Assembly: GCF_918797505.1 (NCBI RefSeq)
Contig: NC_092797.1
Coordinates: forward strand, 16,629,372-16,693,371
Origin: Bemisia tabaci
Lineage: Eukaryota; Arthropoda; Insecta; Hemiptera; Aleyrodidae
Length of the DNA stretch: 64,000 bases
Direction of reading: 5' to 3'
Notes under the pieces: generated by a model
Told to the model about the DNA's origin: nothing
What the model saw: only the letters and a program-made list of their open reading frames with translations
Database searches by the model: none
Program-made: the position numbers and the translations under genes
Shown here: positions 17,167 through 28,100 of the stretch, one piece after another
How positions within the stretch are numbered: the first letter of the stretch is position 1
How the letters are laid out: each line of letters begins with the position of its first letter

Positions 17167-18243
17167 TTTTACCTGTAACAAATAAAAATAGATGTGCATG
17201 ATTGCATGTACTATAGATTAAATATTTTTTTCGAGACCATATCGTCTTACATTCTTTAAAAAAAGCACCTTGGAAAAAAATGTAGACTCAATAGATAGGT
17301 GCTTGAAAAATTAATGAATCCATAAAAAGGCCTCAGCTCCACTAGAGTGGCAAATGTATTGCAGGAAGATGCATAATTTTGAGATGGATTTCCACTTCTA
17401 GTGGCTCTGTCTTCCCGAACACAATTTTTGGAAACATACAAAAATGATGCTTACAATGAGTAGATGCATGAATTCAAAGTGCCTTCTGATGCTTTCAAGC
17501 ACATGAGGAAAAATCCAGCAATCTACAGAGCTCATGGATCTCTAGAGGAATTGCAATGAGTATAGACAATTAGGGATTCGACTGGAGCGATTGGGAGCTC
17601 TCATTCGGGTGGCCACAGGGAGATATTCTTTAGCGTCTTGTTTTGAATTTATTTGATCCCTGTAGATCATTATGAAAGAGGATCTATTGAGGATGAAAGT
17701 TTAAGTAAATAGCGAAGACTTGATGATGAAGTCATGCATCATTATTCAGCGATATTTTGACGCAGGTAACATACTTTCAGGTTATGAGATGATTAGCAAT
17801 CTTGATAATGCATTTCGAGGAAAACGCAATGATAGTACATGAAAACTGATTGAAATAAGCTGGCAGGAGAGCGATAATTGATAGAACGAACTAAGGGCGA
17901 CAAAATATTTGAATGAAAACCAGACGTTGCAAGGATTAAACTTTAGGCTTTGCTTACCTTATTATATAAAAAATGATAGCACCCGGTGAACGAAAATTTA
18001 CTCGGAGGTTATCACTAGACCGGTGGACGGTCTTTAAGTGCAATGTAGCTAGCTTGAGAGCATAACTGATTAAATTATAATATAATTACAGTCTACAGGG
18101 AGCTTTTTTGATAGGACTTTCAAAAATTATCAAAACAAAACATTCGACATTATTACGCGGTTGCCGTATCGACGGATAACCATTCTCTTTTTCGTTCTTT
18201 GACCTGCAATGTTGCCACATGTACGAGCTTCGGCCTTGAGAGC

Positions 18244-19328
18244 CACAGATTAGTCCAGATCGCTAACATCGGCGGAGGAGCGTGAGTAGTTTTGTGAGCG
18301 CCATTGGCGGGAAAATCCATGGGCATTTAAAACTAGGAACCAAAACTGAAATTTTGGCTATTTTCAGCAGATTTTCGGCGGGAGAATACTTCTTTTTCAG
18401 ATTTTTGTGGGATGAAACGTTCCGAAGAATTCAAGAATTAGTTTCTCAGTAGAATTTATGTGGTTCAATATTTCCAGATTAAATAATTAAGGTGGAAATA
18501 AATAAAGAAGGAGAATTAATTAAAATACGAGTAAACAAGGCTAAAAATTATTGAAACACTAAAAGGTAAGACGTTTCGAGCTGCTTCCAGCTCATTTTCA
18601 GCTGCAAAAACACATAAAAACAAGTAAAAAATTGAGTGGCGACCTGACCTCAGTCGTTATCACGTAACCACTCATAATAACGGCTGGGGTCAGGTCGCCA
18701 CTCAATTTTTTACTTGTTTTTGCAGCTGAAAATGAGCTGGTAGCAGCTCGAAACGTCCTGCCTTTAAGTGTTTCAATAATTTTTAGCCTTGTTTACCCGT
18801 ATTTTAATTAATTCTCCTTCTTTATTCGTATAATCGGGCTATGTTTTTGTGCTTTATCGGTGGAAATAAACAAATCAGAGTTCATCAGTATACTGAGTAG
18901 ATAACATTATTGAAAAAATTTGCAGATTATAATATATCATATTTTTGAAGTTTAAAGCCTTAGAAACCGAAAATTAAAGCAAAATCCTGCCAAAATGAGA
19001 CTTTTGGTTCCTAGTTTTGAATTCCCGCCAGGCCCCCATGAGAGCAGTTAATTGCTACCAACTGTTGTAAGAATATTGGAACAGAATACTTAGCATAACA
19101 GTACTTGATAAAATCTTATTTGATCAAAAACCATTATTACACATTACTATTTATACTTTTTTCAAGCTTTATAATCAGATTCAATAGGAAATTTCTCTCG
19201 ATCTGGTCAAGTTCTTTCACTACTGGTAGTGCCATCAATTTTCTAAAGTTGCCTAACCTGTAGCAAAAATTACTCACGCTTCTGAAGCATTGGCTAGATT
19301 GGATGTTAGCGATCTGGACTAATCTGTG
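18244..19328 (-). mobile_element. 1085-bp hAT-like non-autonomous transposon, copy 2
   Basis: Same element as 6314-7398 in opposite orientation and of identical length. The ends CACAGATTAGTCCAGATCGC are flanked by an exact 8-bp target duplication TTGAGAGC (18236-18243 and 19329-19336). The interior matches copy 1 over long stretches where I compared them (for example the tracts around 18500-18800 and 19020-19270). Insertion is upstream of the otubain gene. Confidence 0.88.
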
Positions 19329-20143
19329 TTGAGAGCGCGTCCTTGATATTTTTTCTGTTTGTTGATTGGTTCCCTGCAGTCGTTGTTGCCGTTTCTTGTT
19401 TGTTTATTTCCTTATCAGCGCGCGTACTCCACGACTCCACGTTCATTTTTATTATTTTACGTTGTGTTTGTTTTCTCTTGAGTGATTTTGCATAACTTAT
19501 TGTTCACTATGTACGCTGACGACTCTTATTGTTCAATTAATAATTCTACTCAATTAATATTTCCCGTTGGTTGGGAGGATAATTACTCTAGACCTTCAAA
19601 TGGAGGATTCTTGTCACACGCCAACAAGGTTTGCAACATTCGAGGTTTTCTCTCCAAATCTGTTCTGCACCCACAAACAAAACAAATTTTAGGTATATAC
19701 TGTTTAAGACTTATAGCAGATTTAGTGCTCTTAACATTTAATGTACATAGCTGTTTCATGGTTTCACTCGCAACGTTTAAGCATTTAAGTACTTTTCATC
19801 CACATCTCTTGATGCGAATCGCAGAATACGAATTCAGCACACAGTAAATAAGACGGGTCACTCAATTTCCAGCTTCACAGTTACAGTTACTCAATTCCCT
19901 CTGCATTTGGATCTAAAGAGAGATCATTCACCTAAAGCCTGGGTTGAAGCGGATCGGTCTAACAATAAGTACAAAGTAAAGCACTGTTCAGAAGGGGCAA
20001 ATTCACTTCAGTTTGCACTCATATCATGCTGATTCTATCTGTTCATCCATTGTTTTAACTTTTATCGTAGCGTCTACATCTGGCCAGAATGAGGCTCGTA
20101 ACTGGCCTGGGAAGCTCCAATTTGCTTTGCTTGTTATGTTTTA

Positions 20144-21024
20144 CTAGGGGGCTACGCCCCCTGGCCGCTACGCGGCCCAACCCCCTGAAGGCGCTCCGCG
20201 CCATCAATGGGCCGCTTCGCGGCCCTATTTTTACCCTCCTATCGGTGTTAGTTTTATTTTTCCCCTAAAAAATTACGAAATGAGGTATACTTTACTTTTA
20301 GAATGAAATAATTTTTGGTTTTGATGAATAAAGAAACAAATTTTTTTTTTTGAAGTCTAAAGGACGCGTTTTGGAATGACTACTTGATGAAATATTGCAG
20401 TAAAACAACGAACATTGATAATCAGGTAATAATTAAGAATTTCGGGTAACGGGGATCGAACCCACACCATATTTTAAGTGGACGCTTCCGACGTCTTTGA
20501 CGACTCGGCTACCGCTCGTCTTAAGGAAGTAGGGGCGAATCTTGAGTAGATAAGTGTAGAGCTGATGCGCAGGCTACCCAGCTACTGCGCAACCTCCTCG
20601 ACCACTGCGCATCCTCCCGCGCATAGCGGTAGCAGTCTCGGAGCATTCTGAAAATTCACTCACTTTTATAACGTGATTTTAAAAAAACCTGGGTCCTATT
20701 TCCAAAATCTGAATAGAGCGGGCTCATCTAGGGCCAATTACCCGTCGATTACCGCAAAAAACTTGGAAATCGACCCGGTAGAACGCTCAAACGAACCATG
20801 ACAAAAAATATAAATTTACATTGTTTAAATGGGAGAATTCGCAACTTTACCACTTAATATAAAAAAACCTAGGCCATATTTTGAAAATCTGAAAAGAGTT
20901 GGCTTATCTAGAAACAATTGCCCGTCGATAGCCGCAAAAATCATAAAAATCGGCTTTGTAGAACGCTGGAACTAAGCGTTACCAGTTTCGCAAAATTAGG
21001 AGGCTTGAGAGCTTATAGTATAGA
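20144..21024 (-). mobile_element. Non-autonomous Helitron, copy 1 (881 bp)
   Basis: On the minus strand the element starts TCTATACTATAAGCTCTC and ends with a GC-rich hairpin then CTAG (CAGGGGGCGTAGCCCCCTAG). It is flanked by A on the 5' side and T on the 3' side. These are the hallmarks of Helitrons: 5' TC, 3' hairpin plus CTRR, insertion between A and T, no TIR and no target duplication. Several GC hairpins precede the 3' end (gggccgcgaagcggccc-type). There is no Rep/helicase ORF. Copy 2 lies at 38538-39390 in the opposite orientation. A tRNA-like module is inside at 20444-20520. Confidence 0.85.
20444..20520 (-). repeat. tRNA-like module inside the Helitron
   Basis: Read on the minus strand, an A-box-like TAGCCGAGTCG is followed by a long-variable-arm-like region and a perfect B-box GGTTCGATCC within GTGGGTTCGATCCCCG. 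The order and spacing resemble a class II (Leu/Ser-type) tRNA. The acceptor stem ends do not pair, so this is not a functional tRNA gene. It looks like a captured tRNA or tRNA-derived SINE head. Confidence 0.55.
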
Positions 21025-22387
21025 TATACTTCTTATGTTTTTATTTTTTCTCAGCTACCTTGAATGTCATCTAAAGTGCGTGGTTTGAATTCAGTAAATT
21101 ACGCCCCATGGAGTAGGGTTTTCTTCTTCTTTTCCTTCAGGGAAACTAGGGAGATCGTATAAAATCGACCAAAACCAGAAATCTTGACCTTTAATTACTG
21201 CGTGATTGTACCCGTAGCCTCTAGTTACCTCTAGAAATCAAATTAGAATACTTTTCATCCTACTTCTATTGAACAACTTTACAATGAACAACCATCTCAC
21301 TGGAGGTCCAGTTTTTTTTTTTTAGAGGAATATCTGAAGGATCACCTAAAATTTCTCAGTGAAATACTTGGAGAATCCAGGACTATCCTTCTGGGGCCTC
21401 TCCTAATTTGCCAGCAGTCTATACTAAATCCATGGGGGGGGGGGGGCGCAGAACAATGGGCTCAGAATTTGAGGAAGAGTATGTACAATTATTTTTGGAA
21501 AGAGGATGATAAAATGCAGAAATCAGTGATCCAACAGTAAATTCTCTCTCCTCCAATTGACTAACCCACAAAAGACATACTTAGGTATGGGCGTAAGCAG
21601 GGGGAGCTGGGGAGGGGCCTGCCTTCAGGAATCTACTTGGTCCCCCCTAAAAAAATATGAAAGATTTCGCTCTAGAGGGCGCAATACTTATATTTCTATC
21701 TACGAAGTTGTATTTTTATCAATTTTTAGGTGAGAATAACTCAAAATTGCCCTTGAAACAACTACTTTTTTTCAAAATTTATCGAGGAAGGCCCCCAGAC
21801 TTCCCATTGGAGTTGCAGCAATAACCCTCCCAACACCCTTTTCTGGAGCTAGTTAGGTCGTTTCAAAACCCTTCGATGGAAAGACTTTCTATACCCCTCT
21901 CTTCCAGACGACCCCTCCCCCCCCCCCTTGATGAGGTGCTCTTCTGATCCCCCTCAAAAAGCTCCTGTAGTTCATGCAGTTCCACCCATGACAGTTTGCC
22001 AATGTCTCGTAGTCTGTCACCCTGCAGCCGAAAAAGAAGGAGTATTACAACCGGTTTCCGGCCAATACAAATCGAGATAAAATATCCGACGTTCGTTTAG
22101 TCTGAGATACTCGTTTTCCTTATTCCGTGAGTTTCCTCCGTGATACATTTTGAACCGCAGACTTTCTATACTATCTTTGGCGGGACTCCTTTAACGCCGA
22201 AAGGTAGCGTACAGTGACGAAGCGTGAATGATCGATTATCAAAATTTCCCCATCTAAACTTATGGTAAAGAATCGATTATTAAGGTGTTCGTTGTGAACA
22301 CCCTGTATATCGATCCTTTTCCATCGATTTAAATGGCAGACCAATCGATATATAGCAAAGCACGCCGCGCCACCGGTAGCGTAAAGC

Positions 22388-22840
22388 CAGTGGCGGCGCG
22401 TGGGCTTTTGATTCGTGGGTACAGAAAATAAGTCCTGGGGGCTGGGGGGTATAATCCCCCCGGACCCCCTCCCCCCCTAGGGCAAGGGACTCCGGGGTTC
22501 CGCCTCCGGAAAATTTTGCAAATTGAGCCCATCCAAAATGCAATTTTAAGCTATTTTTGCTAGTCAAAGCCATTAGATTTTTGCGTGCGAAAATCGCAAC
22601 ATTATCGCTAGAAGTTTGACTAACATTACCTCGAACACTTAACGTTTCAAACAAAGTTTACAGCAAACTCATTTCTTTTTCAGGCGTTGAAAGCGCCATT
22701 GCCAAAAACATTGGTAAAATTTGTGACTTCAAACGAGGGTTCACAAAAAAATGATCCAAAATCTCAAGAAATCACAAAAAATCTCACAAAATCTTGTGGG
22801 TGCGACTTCACCCACGTGCATCCATTACGCGCCGCCACTG
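22388..22840. mobile_element. 453-bp hAT-type MITE with exact 8-bp target duplication
   Basis: The termini CAGTGGCGGCGCGT and its complement ACGCGCCGCCACTG form a 14-bp TIR. They are flanked by identical octamers CGTAAAGC (22380-22387 and 22841-22848). CAGTGGCG ends with an 8-bp duplication are typical of hAT elements. The interior includes a GC-rich tract (22430-22510) that yields spurious ORFs on the minus strand. There is no transposase. Confidence 0.85.
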
Positions 22841-24647
22841 CGTAAAGCTATGGGTATAACTACGGGCACGACCAGCTCCCGAAGCAGCAAAAGTTACGTA
22901 TTTTTCGATTGTTTTCTCGAATACCCATGGAGAGATTGGATGAACGTCGCATTCTCACATCGCAGCGCTTTATCAGATACGTGTTTTTTTCTAAACTCTC
23001 AATGCAGGGAGATAATTCATGCCTAGTTACCCTTTGATGAGAGGATCTTCATGATAAAGAGCCACTCGGTGAAATACGATTAGCCTTCACTGTTGGAGGT
23101 AGGCAAAACAGCATCTTGCATGTTCGAATAGTGGTATCGCGTAAAAAAAATTAATCTTGTCTGTGGTATCAATAAAATGAACTAAGAGGTCTTTTGGTGA
23201 CGAAAACGTGCACCCGTACGATCAAACCATCAATTTATGGACGGCCCTGTACCTATACCTTTCATTTTTTACCCAGACGAGCCTGTATTGTAGTCACCTT
23301 CTGATTATCAATTTCCCTATCAGCGAATGAAGGAATCTCCTCTAATTTCGCGGTACCTATCTTCATTTGCCGTGTGCTCGGATTTTTATCTAATGAACCA
23401 ATGCGACACGATTTACAGATTGCGAGGTGTTTCAGTCATTCCTGCAGCTCGTGCTGCTCTCATCACCTCTGCCCAACCATTCTTTTCTCGTAGTTAGTGT
23501 AGTCTGCTTAAAGTATTCAAAATTCATACGTACTCTTCACATTTTTACCAGTGGTTTACAAGAATTACGTTGTAGTGGTGCTGCCGTGAATAATGTTTGT
23601 TGAAATTCTTGTGTACGCGAACATGATGAACAACGCATTTTTATCCTTCCTTTGAAATTAAGTGGTTACAGGCATTTATTTCAACGTCTAAAGTGTCGTG
23701 GGTTCAGTTTATATGTGTGTTCCTATTTTTAGTTGGTTCGTCAAACGTCTCAAATATATAATTTTCTATTTTAAATTATCCTCTCCGAGTAAATAATCTA
23801 TTCGCGTGGTTGTCATTTTTGTGAGTATGTTTATTTTATGTGTATTTTTTTGCAATATTTTTTTCAAAGGACTTTAGTGTTAAGGAGGTGTATGCTGCTA
23901 ACGATGGGCACATGGGCGAAATTAAGCATTTTGGGGGAAAGGGGGAGAGCACACCTCCAAAAGGGGTCCAACTCGTTTAGCTCTGATGAAAGGGTCTAGG
24001 AGATCTTCCCTCAGTAAATTTTGAAAATTTGCACTTCTCTGGTGAAATTCAGATTTTTTTTTCCACGGAAAAATCAGTGAAAATGGCCGGAGGCCGGAGT
24101 GTCACTCAAGTTATTTTACAAAAATATACCTTTGTCATAGCTCTAAAATAGAGCAGTTCGTTTGCAGTTGGAACCGCAATTTCTGGTACATCTGTAAAAA
24201 CACTTAATGTGTGTATGGAAACTAATTGAACTTACGTTGTTCCTAAACGCACACTAGTTCGGTTACGCGAACTGAAGTTGCGTTTGACGAACTAAATAAG
24301 ACTAATGATATAGAACATCATGTTCTCCTTCATTTTGTGGGCACGCAATTTTACCTACTTGGAAGTATCACGCGTTTCACCCTGTTCAACTTTTCTACTC
24401 CTGCGTTAAAGTCTCCGTGTCAGTCGAAAAGAGATTCTCCTTCATTTTGTGGTTGTATATCTTTACCTGCTTGGTAGTCGAAATAATTTGCTTCATGCGT
24501 TTCGCCCTATCAACTTTTCAACTCTGCGTTTAAATATCCGAGTCTGCTGCAAAGAGACCAAGTCTTTTTCATTTTTGTGGGAGTGTACGCAAGTTTTGTT
24601 GCTTCAGAATCGTGATCAGATCAATGAAGAGGGACCTCATTTACCGG

Positions 24648-24977
24648 AAGCAAATTTCCAAAACTTTGAACTTTGCGCAGAAAACGATCGAGGGATGTGT
24701 CTATGCTAATAACTGTAGGAATACTTCAAGCATCGCGTCGTCTCCCTAAGATCTCTAGTCTCTCACTCTCGGCTCTTGACTTGCGAATCACGCTATAAGC
24801 TCCGAGATGAGAACGCTACTTGGAGAGGTTGCGAGTCAAAAGCAGAGACTGAGACTAGTGATCTCGGAGGGATCCCAGACGCCTGAAGTATTCATACAGT
24901 TTTTCAGGCACATCCTTAAATCAGTTCTCTTGCAAAGCTCAAAGTTTCGGAAATTTGCCTCCCAAAAATGGACAGAA
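24648..24977. repeat. Imperfect inverted repeat just upstream of OCA2
   Basis: Two arms of about 145 bp are reverse complements of each other with many substitutions. In the left arm, gcaaatttccaaaactttga and gaatacttcaagc match the complements of the right arm, caaagtttcggaaatttgcc and gcctgaagtattc. The spacer near 24791 contains ctataagctccgaga, the same 15 bp as the 5' end of the local Helitron. It lies about 130 bp upstream of the first visible OCA2 exon. Confidence 0.6.
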
Positions 24978-25131
24978 AAAAGAAGAAAATAGTAGGTATC
25001 CCTTTGACTACTCATATAGCCCATTAAAAATAAATTACCTTCGTTTGTTCTCTACTTCTACACTTGTTCACACCATTAAAATTTCCCCTCTTAATTTCCT
25101 CAGATTTGCGTATCAGGTCTGCCGTTGAGCG

Positions 25132-28100
25132 ATGAGCTATCCAAAAGATGACGAGCGACTTATCTGCGACACTCCAACTTCGTCCGACAGGAATATTGGC
25201 AGTGAAAGCGAATCTTTGTTCAGTATCAATACGTACTATACACCCCAAACTCCATCTGGACCAGGAACGTCTACAAGACAGGATTCTCCTGAACCGTTTC
25301 CGTCGAGTAGGTAAGTTCAAAAACCAAAATTCGACACTGCATGAGTGTAAAAATTTGTTTCCTAATTTCATCATTCTGAAATTCCTGTATTTTCTCAATT
25401 TTTTCATGCGAAATCATGCACCTTTATAACTAAGAATTATTAACTTATTCCACGTGACTCAATGGTGAAAAATAATCGATAATTCAATAAGGCGTTATTA
25501 ATCTGTTTTCTCTTCTTAAAATTCAAATTGTCATCAGGGAACTTTCCGCTGAAAATGAGGAAAAATCAGAACATGAGAAAATTCAAGACTCTATGGTCCG
25601 TAGGGTCATCAAAGGTTAAACCACCAGACTGCAGAAGTGTATTCTTTGGGCCAAAATAATACTTTTTTCTTTTATGAAATTTTTTTCGAAGTCGCTTTTT
25701 AAGGGGGCTACAGCACCCCCCCCCTTCCCCCCAAGCGCTAGGTTTTTTCTGTATTCCAGTCTGTCGGTTTAACTTTTGATCACCCTGTATACAATCCAAT
25801 TTTTATACCTATGTTCAATCTTCAGATGATCTGTTTCCTCTCCCCTCTCTATACTCATTTTTTTTCACTAAGTCGTTTGATTCTTTTTATTCCCGCAGAG
25901 ATACAGTGCCAGTTGGTGCCATAGCCGTGTGGAATGATCTGCCTGATCAAATCAAGCGAGATTCTACATTTGCTAATTTTCAAGAAGATTTTGCAATTCA
26001 GCAAAGTAATAATGCCACAACCTCCGATCAAAGTGTTCCCGAAATTGTCGTCACAAAAGAAGCCTCACTATCACCGTTTCTTAGTCGACGTGCTAATGAT
26101 TCAAAATCAAAAAGTAAATGTGTGGACGAAGACGATGAAGCAGACTTGCCTATGTCGTGGGTTCGCCGACTTACTCAAATCGTTCTTTTTCTTGTATGGG
26201 TGTTTTCTATAGTAAGTTTTTATTATTTCATCCTAATTATTATTCTTGCACCGTTAGATTTCAGGTACAAAAAAAATCATTCCTCCTCTTTCCTGGCCAG
26301 TTTTCTGCTTTCAGTCTTTGTCAAAACTTAGATATGTTACTCTCCTTATAATCTTCAGCAAAAGTTTTAATGGGGGCTCGAAGATTCCATGTGCCATCCA
26401 TGAGGTATTTGCTTCTGAATATCAGCAAAAATTAGGTCAAGCTTTACCTCTGATCAGGGTGGACAACGCTTTAGGAAACTGTCGTGCTGATCGTTTTTTC
26501 CGTCTTTCGTCGTCACTGCCTCCAAGAGATAACAAATTTTTCCACTTTTTTTACCTCATCTTTGGTCATTAGTTTGCATACCGTTCACAGTTTGTGAAAA
26601 TCTTGAAATTCCCTTTTTCATTTTTTGTTTCTCATTTTTGTTTCCAGACAATACTGATGTGCTCAAATGAACATCCTAATGACAGTGATTTGCACCAGTT
26701 ATCTGTCTCCCACGGAAAATCAAAAAGTTAGTACTTAATTTAATAATAAGAAATTTGAAGCAAAAAACTCAATTTCCCATCATTTAAGACTGTAATGATT
26801 AACGATTAAAATTTGAGACTAACTTTTGTAAACTTGGCTCACATGAATACAGTTAGTATTCAATTAATTAATTAATACAAAATAATTGATGTAGTACTTA
26901 TGTCTCTAAAGCATGTTAAGGGCTCAGAAAAAAAAAATTTTCTCGTAACCCAATCTCCCCTTATTTGAAAGATCGATTGATTGCACCTTATTTACATTGT
27001 TTTTACTGATATTAAATTGTGCTTTCTGCCAAATATGTTTTCTTTGAAAATTTATTCTCAAAACATTCTTTCCATAATACAATAAATTCATTTTTTTTTA
27101 TTGCCTTTAGGTTTTCTAATATCCCAGAATATTGTTCTACAGGAGTTAAAAGTGGAATTATTTGGAGCATTCATACCAGATGATTATGAAAGCCTGTCTA
27201 GCCGCAAGCTAAGTGTATGGATTGAACTACGCCAATCTGTCAAAAAATTGGAGAAAAATAATCCAATGTACATGCAGGTATGGATGAAATGACTTGTCTA
27301 TTTGTAAACTTATTTTTTCAAAAACTTGTATTCTTTCTCTAGTCTTTTTATACTTCTCAGAAATTATTTGGTGAATTAGAAAAACAAGTTGGTTGTAGGA
27401 TGAATTTCTTTAACAACCTATACATTAGGTTGTTAACTAGAACATACTTTTGTACAAATTTTCTTCCTCTTCTGATACAGTGCACCTTTAATCTTGTAGT
27501 TAAAAAAAAATCAGCAGGCAGGAAAGGTGTAGGATGTATAGCAAAATTAGTTCAGTGCTAAATTCACTCAAGTAGATTTTGGTTTTTTGTGAGCCAGAAG
27601 TGTGACTTGATGCACAAAAAAATGCTGGTTCCTAACTTTAGAGTTAAATTTGGAAAGTATCAATGCGTTCATTGTATGCTCTGTAAAATTTTGATACGAA
27701 CTCAAGTTGCTTTCTTTCAATTTCGCACCCTGTCTGATTTACTTTTCGACGGTGAAACTACCAAACCACGTATCTCGGTTTGCGACGTCGCAGACTTCCT
27801 GTCATATTTCATTTTTTAAATGAAAAACTACTTAACGTCCAGTCTTGAAAATTTCTGTGATTTTTCCTCTTCGTGTGGAGAAAATTCAGTGAACAGTTCA
27901 AGGAATGATATTGATTTGGTCTACTTCAAAAAAATAAAATGCGAGCGTAGATTTTTAAACACCGCAAACACGAGATACGTGGTTTGGTAGTTTCACCGTC
28001 GTTTTACTGTTAGCATCTATTAAAAAGTATCAGTCATCCACAGCAGCCAATTTTGCTGTGTTGAGGAAGTTGTCTCAATTATGTGGTAGTCCCGTTTTTT

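Larger units (their letters stand above)
17173..25103. other. Repeat-rich intergenic region between OTUB1 and OCA2 (divergent)
   Basis: This is the shared upstream region of two divergently transcribed genes. It contains the hAT-like copy 2 (18244-19328), a Helitron (20144-21024), a CAGTGGCG-ended MITE (22388-22840) and an inverted repeat (24648-24977). The tract 19340-20140 has an open frame of 121 codons (19482-19847, plus) with no recognised family. The tract 21025-22380 has G and C homopolymer runs (21427, 21916) and nothing gene-like. The tract 22850-24600 should include the OCA2 promoter and 5' exon(s), which I could not define. Confidence 0.6.

Noticed and set aside
19482..19847. 121-codon plus-strand ORF as a gene
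   Set aside because: No recognised motif, no supporting exons, and it is next to transposon insertions; noted only in the intergenic description.
20148..20230. GC-rich hairpins as bacterial terminators or an rRNA fragment
   Set aside because: They are the 3' hairpin region of a Helitron and recur at the other copy before CTAG.
20444..20520. Functional tRNA-Leu/Ser gene
   Set aside because: The acceptor ends do not pair and the segment lies inside a Helitron; kept as tRNA-like only.
22280..22654. Minus-strand ORF of 124 codons
   Set aside because: It mostly translates the GC-rich interior of a hAT-type MITE and its flank; the composition is low-complexity and no family is recognised.
26318..26572. 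84-codon plus-strand ORF as an extra OCA2 exon
   Set aside because: Exons 25899-26211 and 26648-26726 join in phase without it, and the ORF has no acceptor or donor that would keep the frame.
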